From NCBI RefSeq assembly GCF_000208745.1, contig NC_030850.1, forward strand, positions 124,001 to 188,000: a DNA stretch of 64,000 bases. Direction: 5' to 3'. This document shows positions 38,610 through 49,964 of the stretch, piece after piece (positions within the stretch are counted from its first letter, which is position 1; each line of letters opens with the position of its first letter). Source of the DNA: Theobroma cacao (Eukaryota; Streptophyta; Magnoliopsida; Malvales; Malvaceae). The position numbers were made by a program, and so were the translations under genes. The notes beneath the pieces were generated by a model that ran no database searches, was not told the DNA's origin, and saw only the letters and a program-made list of their open reading frames with translations.

Positions 38610-38890
38610 GATTGAATGGTACTGTTCGTGGAACGGGCGTCACGGAGGTGCTGACCCTTCTCCGTGCGTAACCGCGCTCCCGAACCCATCTTTAAAAAAC
38701 GTGGACCAGTTCTCGTTCTTTCGACGAACGCTAAAATTAATTTAGGACTTCGTCGATTAAGAACCAGGTTAATAGGTGACCAATCACACCTAGATAAAGA
38801 AAGATTGGGGGCGACTCCCACACCTTCGCGATTTTAATTTTCGCCTCGCGTCTGGCGTACGGGTTTCCGGACCCGCACGTCACGACAAGG
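38610..38890 (-). mobile_element. Probable LTR-retrotransposon non-coding fragment
   Basis: A GC-rich island in AT-rich DNA. Read on the minus strand it contains GGTGTGGGAGTCGCC, then AGGTGTGATTGGTCACCTA, then GGGTTCGGGAGCGCGGTTAC and GAGAAGGGTCAGCACCTC. Phrases of this type (a gene-sized non-coding stretch around GGGAGTCGCC and TCAGCACC) recur in the untranslated leader of plant Ty3/gypsy-like elements, as I remember them. No gag or pol is present. The element name and borders cannot be set from sequence alone. Confidence 0.4.
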
Positions 38891-40550
38891 ACATGCTATC
38901 GTTAGTTTTGAGACTCGGACTCTTGAGAGACGCACGCTGACACTAGCGAATAGCCATGGTGAATTGATTATGCAAATATTAGATACTCCAAGAAGTAAGT
39001 TAAGGGCGTGTGCTTGGAACTGGAAGGGCCATATATATGTGTGACTACTCTAGTTTTAATTTTGAGGAGAGGGAGTCTGCGCCTGAGCCCTAAAGCCGTA
39101 ATGGGTGTGGCTGCATCATCTTGGAATGACACGTCACATGGGCAGTCTCATTCATAAGTAGTGATAAGCGACCTCACCTGACATGCTTTAATTAAGTAAC
39201 AGTAGCACAGCTGAGTCAAGTTCAAATGTCAGCTTTTCCAATTGAATGGTACTAGTAGTAATTGAGGGGACAGCCAATGCGCGTCGGAGAAGATGAATGA
39301 TTTCGTCGAGGGTGAATCAAACAGAAGTGATAGCCATTTAGAATTCGTCGGCTTTGCCAAGCGCATCGCATGGCCCATGCCATCACAATATCAGATAGCC
39401 CTGACCCTGAAAAACCTAGCGACATCAAATACACAAACCACACTGACTTTTATTTAAATTTTTCTCTCTTTTGGGTTTAGCCAATGCCATTGAGGAGATG
39501 GGCATCTGTGGATGAGCGAAGAGAGTATGGAAGCTACCTGATTTCAATACTGAAATCCTAACAAAGTGTATGGGTCGTACCGTACGTCCTCCACTGCAGA
39601 TTGCAATTCGGACCAGGAGGCGTTGCAGTAACATCACAACATGGTTACTTTGGTCTGTAAGAAAGTCATGGCAAGCAGGTATGAAAGGGGTAGAGCCAGA
39701 AGCTTGATGCAGGTCTTTCACCAAGCACAAATGCCAAGTTGCCATGAACTTACATATTCCAGTCAACAAGTAAGCAACTTTCATGTAGTTATTGAATAAA
39801 TACATGGAATGAGATGAAAATATTCAAAAACAAATAATATTTTTTTGCTTTCAGAAAAGTATAGCCGATTGATGGAGCAGAGGACAATCAATAATTATAT
39901 CCTGGGGTTAATCACGGCGTCAGTTAACCCTTGAGACAAAAGCTAAGTGGGACCATTTGTTATACTTTTTGATTATGTTATTAGAGGTGGGACCCCACAA
40001 ACTTGTTGTCTCCTTTATTTGGTAAACATAATAATAATTAAAATGGGGCATCCCATTGAAAAAATGGAGAGATAATAAAATAATAATAATAATTCCATTG
40101 AAATGGAATTAATAGTTTTAACATTTATTTAATTAATTAGCAACGAATCTTTGTGTTTTGAAACGTAGATCAATGGCGGCGGAGCTGACGAGGATGGTCT
40201 ACACACATTAAACATTATAAATTTAGCCGTCGATTTTGAACATGGAAAATTCGTCAATTGGGAAGAGAAAGATGAAAGAATTACTACAAGTGGATCCATA
40301 AACATCGAACCGAAACAACAAGACAAATTAAGCCCCCAACATAGAATAGAATACCAAATCAATAACCCCTACGGCTATCAAGTGCATGTGCATGCGCATT
40401 CCAGATTTATCCTTACTGCCTGCCCACCGCAATAAATTAATGCTCTATTTACATGTCATTCCAATCAAAAGCAGTGACCAAATTATTATATGTATAATTT
40501 TTGGCTACTTACTTACAACACTAATTAATTGTCGAAATATATTTTATTGA

Positions 40551-40552
<2 letters not shown>

Positions 40553-40594
<42 letters not shown>
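40553..40594. repeat. TA microsatellite
   Basis: An uninterrupted run of about 20 TA units. Confidence 0.95.
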
Positions 40595-40602
<8 letters not shown>

Positions 40603-42352
40603 CAACAAATTAAGTGACAAAAACAAACTTTTTACTCATTGACCCATTTTATTACTCTTGGTAAACCAAAAGGCATGCAATTCCATTATTGCTACTTATG
40701 AAATGTTTTGAATCTTACAAGGTTGATTTTTCCAAGGGAAGAGTTACAATTATATATTGCTAAGCAAGTATTGTGGAAGTATGATAAGAGGCGTGGTCCA
40801 ATAATCTGTCAAATTATCCAATCCTCGTTTCTTAGGACGTCCCTACTCCCTCGTAATCATCTGTCCACACCAAAAACAAAAAAGCAAAGGTGGAATCATT
40901 TCACAACCCACAACTTAACTTATGGATGGAAAAACGACAAATTAAGCCTTGTGATTCTCTATTCTCCAGGTTTTTCAACATACATAACATGACTGCTCCA
41001 TTAAAAGACATGCATATATATATATATATTTGTCAAATTAATATTATCTATGTGTGTGTGCTATAAAAATTTTATCTTTTTAGGCCAAATGGAACAGAGA
41101 ATATTAATAATGTATACACCTCTTTAATTGACACAGGACACATGCAACCAAGTCTAAAGCTGAAAATGAAAGCAAGCAGCAGGTCTGAGTTGATGAATGA
41201 AACCTAGCTAATTACGTTAAATTTCATTTGGTTTGTGACTTTGTCCCCTACTCCTTTAATTTCATGGCCTTGTTGCGTAAGGCCTTTCGTCACCACCAAA
41301 TTAATTGTACATCTAAGATGTAATCCCAGGTGGTGGGACCTGCAACATGGAATAGACAACTTTATATATACGACCCCTGTAGCTGTATTTTCCAATTTTT
41401 GACTTGCTTGCCCAATAGATCCTACAATTCTTCATTCTTCTGTTGGTGATTTTTAAGGATCATTTCTTGAAATTGCCAGGGCAAGCAAAACTGAATTCAT
41501 TTGAACCCACAGATACAAGTAGCTAGGTAGCTAGCTAGCTAGGCAGATGTTAGCATCAATAAAGAAATGAGGACTAGGGCTGCTACCATCGCATTAATTG
41601 CACTTGAAGGCTACACAAGACTTGTCCCTCTCCGAATCACAACTAGTTAATCCCATAATTGAATACATTATACACATATACAGCCTAGACCAGCAGAAAA
41701 TTAAGTTTTAAAAATCATAAAATTATGATGGATGTTGCCACAAGTGTACGCGCATGTGCATATATGACTCAGCTTCCGTTAAAGAATTAACACAACATGT
41801 GTCCTGTTAATGTCAATTGTTACGGGGAAGGTGTTTTTTGCATTTGCCTCTATTGCTGCCTATATATAGATTCATAAGCGTGACAGCCGAATCCTATAAA
41901 CTCTTCTTAATCTTTTATCATATATTCTCTAAACCATAAACACAGATGCTAGGATCACTTTAGACAAATCCGATCCTGACATCCACATATATAATTCACA
42001 TTGATCAGATTCAGACATAGTAATTATCTCTCGCTCATGGTCTCTGCACTCAGCTCAACTTGGCATTAATTAATTTTCAGGTTCGTCATCTTTCTCTTTG
42101 AGGCACGCTGGCTGCACCAGCCTAATATTACATTGATCAATATTGAATATATAGATATTTCCATCCATTTTATTACATCTGCAGTATGAGAGTTTTGTTT
42201 TGTGTGGATTGTTCTGTTTAGATGATGAAATTGAATGATGCGTGTCTATGTAATTGAGATCACTTTTTCACTTGAGAATTAAGCCACAATAATTAAATCC
42301 AAGGTCTCCACTCATCTTCCAATTGGGGTTCGACTTGTTCTTTCTTGGTTGT

Positions 42353-42354
<2 letters not shown>

Positions 42355-42383
<29 letters not shown>
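42355..42383. repeat. TA microsatellite
   Basis: An uninterrupted run of about 14 TA units. Confidence 0.95.
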
Positions 42384-44348
42384 TCTCCCTGATGAAATCC
42401 CTTCTTGCCTTGTTGTGCTTTTCTCAAACCTTCCACATCCATATCTTTGATTCTTTATGTTTACGTAACGTTTTCAAACTTTTCCCTTCCCTTCCATTTT
42501 CACATACTATTTCATGCTCAGCCAATCCATCCATCCATCCTTATTTTTCTAGTTGTTTTCAGGCCAAAATTCTATTCTGTCATTATGAAATAGTGCGTAT
42601 AAAATTACATACCAATATTACTACTTTTGTGCTTCTTTTTATATATAGGATCTACCAAATAAACAAATTCTAAACGCATGTATATACTTACTATATATCC
42701 ATGTCCATTAGTAATTTGTATGTGCTTATAGATCTAATTTAGTTGTCGATCATAAATTAATCATATTTTTGGATTTCTTAGACAAACTCAGATATCTCGT
42801 CCTTACACACAAGAATTTTGGTCGATATATTTTTAATTTGAGGACACAGGTAGTAGCAAATTAAAATATGACTACGTCCAATATGGTAATTAATGTTTGA
42901 ATTTGATTTTAAATTATCAAGTGATGGTAGCGAGCGGCTGTAGTTGGGATAATAGGACTTTGTCCTCTTCACATTATATTATTGTTTATTAATGTTAGAT
43001 GGAGTAACATGCATACACATGACACATGACTCGTTTCCACAGTGGCGGAAGTGGAACCCAATGGCAATAGCAATAGCAATATTATTGTTGTTTCGTCATG
43101 GGGATGGCCTCATTTCAGATGCTTAAAACGGTGATGTATATTCACAGCAAAACCATCTGATTATTATACCCCTTCTGGCCTTACCAAGTATGAGAAGTAG
43201 TCAGTGCTGTAGATAAATTGGGAATGAAGTCATGATCAAGCCTGAAAGCTAAAGTGTGATTTGGATTGGGATTATTACCCCCGGTGGTGGTACCAGCTGG
43301 ACCACAAGTCACTACCAAACAAGGCCTCGAATAAATAATTAATTAATTACAATAATTTTCCATTGGCATTTGGCATTTACAAAACGCTATCCAAATTCAG
43401 AGGCTGGCTACCATCACCTCAAATGGATTTACTAAGGTGCCATTTGACACACCGGGTTTATAATTTGCCTCCCAAAATTCACTGCATCCTCGAGGATCTA
43501 GTGCCCAATCGGGGCTTCAGTAGAGTAGGAAGGCCCCCGCGTCGCCTTGGTGTGTCGGGACCTGATACTTTTGTTCATGTTTCTCCCAAAAGTAGGCGCA
43601 GCATCTTAATTTGTCACCCAACACTTTTAAACTACTTTTCAAGGTAACTTTCTGCATGATTACTCTTTAATTTCAATTAGCAATTAGGAAAACAACTCCC
43701 ACAATTGAACTTGTCTCCTTGGCGTGTCCTTTGTACCATTGATGATCATAGGGGGCCTAACGTGCATCACGTTCTAAAAGAAAAAGAGCCGCCACTCATT
43801 GAAGGGTACGTAACGTATATATATACATATACTTAGATGATAGATATGATGACCAGAAGTGTCTGACTCCGGTCCAGGAATTGGTGAGGTTAGCAATAAA
43901 ATAATACAAAGCATCACCACCCGCCAGCCACCGTTTCCATAAGTACCAAAGTACCAACATATATATATTCAAAGTCGTGACAAGTTGGGGTACCTTCACC
44001 GTTCCTTCCTCCTCCAGTACTCATGGACACATTGATTCATCACATGTCTTTTACCAATGCTTGCTTTTAGCTTCGCCCGAGTTTGGATACAAGTCATGCA
44101 AACTTTTCTTTTGATTTTGTTTTGACGTCTCCATTTTGTGATCATGCACTCCCCTCGCCTCTGCTCCTTCGCAGGATTTTCCTCCTGTTCTTTTAGCATC
44201 AGATATTTTTGCACATTCCAATAGCTGCTACACAAACATACTCTTCAACAAACAGGAGAAATTGAAACAAGGATAGCTGCACCAAATATATTTTCTGTCT
44301 GATTTATACATCAAAGAATAATTGAAGGTGAATTAGAATAATTATAAG

Positions 44349-46805
44349 ATGGGTTTCTGGACACTGTTCGAGGTGGCTTCCATGCCAATTTTGCAAGTAC
44401 TGATAATAAGCGTGTTGGGAGCTTTCATGGCAACTGATCACTGCAAACTTCTTTCAGCAGACACCCGGAGATCCTTGAATAAGGTACTGCTACTATTTAA
44501 TTAATTGTTTGCATGCGTGCACAAGCCCTTTTCTTTATGTTGGTGAAATTGACTTTGGTGCATGATCATGTTCCTCACTTCTGGGTTTCTCCGTCTTATA
44601 TTTATTTTGCTCTGTAAAACGCAGCTTGTGTTCGTGGTGTTTACCCCCTCGCTCATGTTTGCAAGTCTTGCCAAGACTGTCACGCTCCAAGACATTATTT
44701 CATGGTAGGATACTTTACTGTTTCTTGTTTTTGTTCCTTTTTTTTTCCTATACACTCTATGTTTTTCTCTTTAATTATCGTATGAAAAAAAAAAAAGTTT
44801 AAGCAGCAGGACTACTTAGATATTCATATGAGAGGGGACAAAATAACTCTGTTTCGGCATTGTAAACATCTCTTTTTTTTGTCTCTAAGAAAATCTAGAG
44901 AGGAAGACTAAATTTTTTTTCCGGTTCAAAAATTATAACTGAGGAAATACAAACATACAAACATACAGGTGGCGTGGTTTTAATGTGTTTGATCATCAAT
45001 TCACAGGTGGTTTATGCCTGTAAATATTGGGATTACCTTTCTAGTGGGAGGAATTGTTGGATGGATTGTGGTTAAGATACTGAGACCAAAGCCTCATCTG
45101 GAGGGTCTTATCATTGCTACATGTTCATCTGGTAAAGCTGACAGCTTTCAAGGGTTCAAGCTTTTTCCATACATACCCATTTTTACACATTCAAGTAGTT
45201 GACTAATTTGTATTTAAATGCATGTTGAATTAGGGAACTTGGGAAATCTTCTCCTTATAGTCGTCCCTGCAGTCTGCAATGAGGATGGAAGCCCGTTTGG
45301 GAATCGTAATGTTTGCAGCTCAGTGGGACTTTCATACGCATCTTTCTCCATGGCGGTAATGTGATTATTTCAAGGCCTTTTACCCACAAGCTTTTGGCTG
45401 CAGAATCTAGGAAGCTAGTAAGCCCTGCTTTTCTGAGTAGAAGGTCTGATCAATCATGTATGCTTTGGCTAATAATTAATGCAGCTTGGTGGTTTCTACG
45501 TCTGGACTATCACTTACCAAATGGTAAAAACTTCAGCTGTAAAATTCAAAGCACTTGAAGCGGCTGAGGACTTGGCTTCAAAAGAACCCAACAAGAACTT
45601 AGATGCCACAGCCGAAAGTCACCTTCTGAAAGGAAAAGGTCATCAAGAGCAAGTTGCTATAACAGCGGCAACAAAGTCCGTTGTAGATCCAGAGAAGCAA
45701 TTGGTAGGTAGCCTTTGCACAAAAGAGTTTCTGGTATAAGCCAGAGGCATCTGGTATACTAGGAGTAATATATAAATTAAACACAAGTACTATTCAGTAA
45801 CACTCTTGGCCTTTAAAATGACTGTAACAGCAGAATGTATCCCAAGAAACTGGGCCCAATGAAAAAGGGCAGGCATCGTTCTGGATTAAAGTGGTCAGGT
45901 TTCTTCATCAGATTTTGGAAGAGCTCATGGCACCTCCAACGCTTGGTGCAGTAAGTTTCTAAGTTGCACTTGTACATGTTCATTTTTCAACGACACAAAT
46001 AAGAATTAAATAAATGATGCTCGACCATGATCAGATTTTGGGTTTCATCTTTGGGGCGACCACGTGGCTGAGAAACCTTATAATTGGTGAGGGGGCTCCA
46101 CTACGGGTAATCCAAGACTCCATTAAACTGCTAGGGTAAGCTCTTCTCCCTTACTCTGTTCATAAATATTTCGTTTTGATTGAATAATATAATGAAATGG
46201 AAGGCTCCTTGTTGTATTATTTTGTTCGGATAAGCTATCGTAACAAGTGCTAACGAAGTAAAAGAACTGTGCAGGGATGGAACGATTCCTTGTATCACCC
46301 TCATACTAGGAGCCAACTTGATTCAAGGTAGAGCTGACCGTAAAATTTCCTAATTAATGCTGTTTGGTCAAGGAAACACATTCTTACTTAGGAATATAAA
46401 TGAATAGGTTTACGTTCATCGGCAATTAAACCTTTGATTATCGTGGGAGTGGTCTGTGTTCGATACGTTATTCTCCCAGCTGTTGGCATTTGGATTGTTA
46501 AAGCAGCCGGGAACCTTGGCTTCCTGCCACCGGACCCTTTGTTCCACTACGTACTGATGATTCAGTTTACTGTGCCACCTGCCATGAATATTGGTGAGTA
46601 AAGGGTTCATAGATTACCCACCAGTGTTGTGCCCGCTAGGTACAGTCTTACGTAAATGATTGCTAATTGGGTAATTGCAGGTACCATGACCCAGCTTTTT
46701 GATGTGGGTCAAGAGGAGTGCTCGGTCCTCTTCCTGTGGACGTACTTGGCTGCTGCCCTAGCACTCACCACCTGGTCAACAGTGTTCATGTGGATCTTGA
46801 CCTGA
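44349..46805 (+). CDS. PILS auxin transport facilitator (PILS5-like)
   Basis: Ten exons join in frame: 44349-44483, 44625-44704, 45007-45131, 45234-45355, 45485-45703, 45834-45950, 46035-46135, 46275-46327, 46408-46593 and 46681-46805. They encode 420 residues. PIN-LIKES proteins sit in the endoplasmic reticulum and hold auxin there, lowering nuclear auxin signalling. There are about five membrane helices at each end and a hydrophilic loop near residues 175-255. Hallmarks are the start GFWTLFEVASMPILQVL, the block PHLEGLIIATCSSGNLGNLL and the C-terminal TMTQLFDVGQEECSVLFLW. The acceptor of exon 6 is a CAGCAG tandem, so a form with one extra Gln is possible (start 45831). No lesion was seen. 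The closest relative is Arabidopsis PILS5, from memory. Confidence 0.95.
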
Positions 46806-47397
46806 AAGCCCCCAACCCAACCTAGGAAAGCCCAAAAGAAAGAGCCATCTCCAATCAGATTCTTTTCTCTCGTTTGTTTTAGATACAAACACTATTACTA
46901 TATATGCTACCCGTCATTTCTTTTTGTTTTAGTCATGTCAACTTGCGTGGATAACAGCGGAGGTCAAAGGGCTTCCATAGCGTGGACATATACGTACATA
47001 GGCGTAGTGAGTTGAAAAACCGAAAAACAAGACCGAGAGTACACATCTCAAGCAGAAGAAAAGCCTTGTGCTGTCCTTTCTGTGTCTGGGGGCACAAGGT
47101 ATTTTGTATGTAAAATTGTATTAGCTCGTGATATTCATTTCAATATCATCATATAGTTGGATTCTTTCTCTTTTAGCTTTTGGTTGAAACTTGAATGAAA
47201 TGCAACTTTATGTAGCAGTCTGAATGTCGGATACCATATCCTGACACTCTCGAGAATAAAATAGAGCATCAGCACCCAGAACTTACAACAACTCAAACGA
47301 TATTGATTTAAAATAACAATTATATGAACAACCTTCTGAGCCAATGAAGGGTCCACATAGCAGTTTCAACTTCTCTAATTAAGAAGAGTTTTTGATC
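46806..47397. other. 3' region of PILS gene and intergenic DNA
   Basis: Probable 3' UTR (46806 to about 47150) followed by sequence with no recognised feature up to the RRP44A copy. Confidence 0.5.
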
Positions 47398-48550
47398 CAC
47401 AACCTCCAAGCCAACCCTCACTGTTTGCGGAACAGTGTTGAAAAGGCTATGTCCATCTTTACAATCTTATACTGCTGCTCATCCACAAAAAACTTCCCAC
47501 CTCATTTCTCTCCTTCTATACCACATCTCTAAATAGACTATTGTCAGTTTTTTATGCATGAACGCAGTTAACAACTTCCATGCTTTAATGGAAGTGGAAA
47601 ACATAGGACTAAACTGAAACAAGTTGACGATTCAACAGTAAGCTTCATGCATAAATAATCCAACAATATGCATAAAAGAATTACAAGAAATCAGTCCTAG
47701 TAGTAAGTAGTAACTCAATGTTCGAATATTAACTTGATTTGGGTGCCTAAGCAAGTATAGTGTGCCCTGTTTACTTGTCTCAGCAGAAATGCCCTGTTTA
47801 CTAGCATTGCCCTAGTTTTCTGTCACTCAATTTGTGTGGCAGGGCCAAGATGAGTATGATACTATCAACTAGCCACCCAAATGAAGCTGATAGTTGGCTG
47901 CCAAGATGGAGATCTCCAAAAGAACAAACGGCATATGACAAAGCACTGAAAGCAAAAACTATGAAATGAAGATTAAAGAGCAGACCTCTATTACTGAAAT
48001 CATATAACTTTCACCATCCATGTGCTTAACAAATGTCTCTGTTAACAGTGAAAACATCCCATAAAAATACTAGGAACATTTTATTAGTTGTATGAGTCAA
48101 ACTTAGTATAGTTAGCAACAAGATAACTCATGGAACTAACTACGAGAAGCATAGAATTTGCAGAGGGCAGTGCTGGATAGAGCTCTAATTCTATTGCACA
48201 TGGTCATGTTTTTGTTCTTAACCTTATCCAGAACGAGGGATAGCAGTAACACATTGTTGACTGGGATTTTTGAGAAAGTTGATCTCACAGCCACAATTTT
48301 AAATTAGCATTACGATCCCAGTGTCCAGATAATGAAATGCATGGAATCACTAGTTTATAAAAACAACCTGATGAAGAACAACATAAGTATCGACAATGAA
48401 AATGGTGGAAACAAGCATGCAAAGTATCACAGATTTGGTAAGCTGTAGCTCTACAGTAAATGCCGCTAGGGTTTCAATTCAGAAGTCAGAAGATACCTTC
48501 TTTACTTTGCTGGCCTTGGTCTTCCGGCTGAAAATGTTGCTCTGTAACAT
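47398..48550 (-). pseudogene. Truncated unprocessed copy of RRP44A
   Basis: Read on the minus strand it starts with an ATG at 48550 and follows the RRP44A gene through exons 1-5 with their introns and on toward exon 6. It then jumps to the last exon (47398 to about 47530 matches 54358-54520). The join near 47600 therefore deletes roughly 7.2 kb of the parent. Introns are kept, so it is a DNA-level copy, not a processed one. In exon 2 the second cysteine of the CR3 motif is Tyr, and a small deletion after it shifts the frame. The nuclease (RNB) domain is entirely missing. It lies in the same orientation as the parent, between the PILS and kinase genes. Confidence 0.85.
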
Positions 48551-49964
48551 CTTCTCAATTGATTTCTGCCTCCAGCCTCCAACAATCTATTTTTCTTTTT
48601 TGGCTTGAATTGTTTTCATGTTGTTCAATTTGAGTTGTGCTGCTTTTTGTGCAGTTGAAGCAAAGAATCAGGAAGTGTTACACTGCTGGGTGAAGGTTTA
48701 AAAACCAGATTAAAATGCAGGGCGCTCATACCTGACTGACTGCCTGCCTTGTAATTCCTCAACCCGAACCCATAAATTAAAACATCCCCACCATGCAAGC
48801 TTCTAGCATAAGGTTTTCTCTCTTGTTTAATTATTATAATTTCTTTTTTTGGCATAAACTGATTTTAAGAAGATTGCTCACTTGGGATCTTTCCTCAGAA
48901 CTTCAAATTGTCCACGATCATGTGGACAATGATAAGGCTTACAATAAATATAAAAATTAACTAAACTAAAGACAATGAAAAACAAATACATCCATTCTTC
49001 ACTTGGTAGACAAGGGAAGAAGTAAAGAAAAGGCAGTCATGCTTTATTAATGTGATAATAGTCAAACTAGACAAGCACATCAAATCAATCTTTCCAATCC
49101 AGTTTATGAACTCAAATTTAGCAGAGTATTTGAAGAGATGTATATAGCAGGATCTTCACCGTCCATCACAGTGAATTCCACCAATAGCAACCAGCACTTG
49201 AGATGACCAAAAATGCTCATCTGATAAATTGTTCAATGCTGGACTAGGTTTGCTATACAAATCCCATGAGTAGGGGTTTTTTTTTTTTTTCATTCATTAA
49301 CTATCATCTCAAATCATTGGCACATGTAGGAATTTAAAGCCAACTTCCACGTGGAATTCCATAACACTAACTTTCCCATAGGTGGAAACACTGGGGTATT
49401 TGATGATTCTCACCTTTTCTGAGACAAAAAGACAAGAAGACCACTTTTGGGTCCCTCAACCAGCAACCACAGAGACAAAATAAAACTTAAGATGCAATTA
49501 TTCCCTGTTCCACAATAAACAGGAGGGCACATAAGGCCTGAGAAAATCTCCTTTCCTTCTGCTTTTCCCCTTTTTCAAACAATTAATCCTAGCCTTTTGC
49601 AACCAACATAAAATGCCTAGTCATTTAAATAATCGCACCACTCACAAGTCCATCATAAATGCTCTTACGTAACATGCATATGATGGCAAGACATTCCACA
49701 AAATCAGTAATGAAACATTTTTTTATTTAATTTTCTTCTTTGGCTGCCAAATTAAAAAGATTGATTTGAAATGGTGAAAGAAAAAAAATATGCTTAGGTT
49801 GGCAAAAGAAAAGACATATAGTTATACTTATGTCTTCTTTTCTGCTGTAGGAACTTCCAAATCTACATTCATGCATGGTAGCAAGACACCAGAAGAAGCC
49901 TTCTTTAACACACTTTCAGCATGAATGGATTACATTTCATGAATTATTTTGAAGTGTATTTTAC
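48551..49964. other. Intergenic DNA between RRP44A copy and kinase
   Basis: About 1.4 kb with no supported gene. The last few hundred bases are probably the 3' UTR of the kinase gene on the minus strand. Confidence 0.5.

Larger units (their letters stand above)
38891..44348. other. Gene-poor AT-rich region with microsatellites, upstream of PILS
   Basis: About 5.5 kb without a supported gene. It contains TA microsatellites at 40553-40594 and 42355-42383 and a short AGCTAGCTAGCTAGG run near 41520. The last several hundred bases are the probable promoter and leader of the PILS gene. Short open frames have no recognisable similarity. Confidence 0.5.

Noticed and set aside
43363..43647. 94-codon plus-strand open frame before the PILS gene
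   Set aside because: No recognisable domain or neighbouring exon; its codon content looks random.
47398..48550. Processed (retro-) pseudogene of RRP44A
   Set aside because: Introns of the parent are present in the copy, so it did not come from mRNA.
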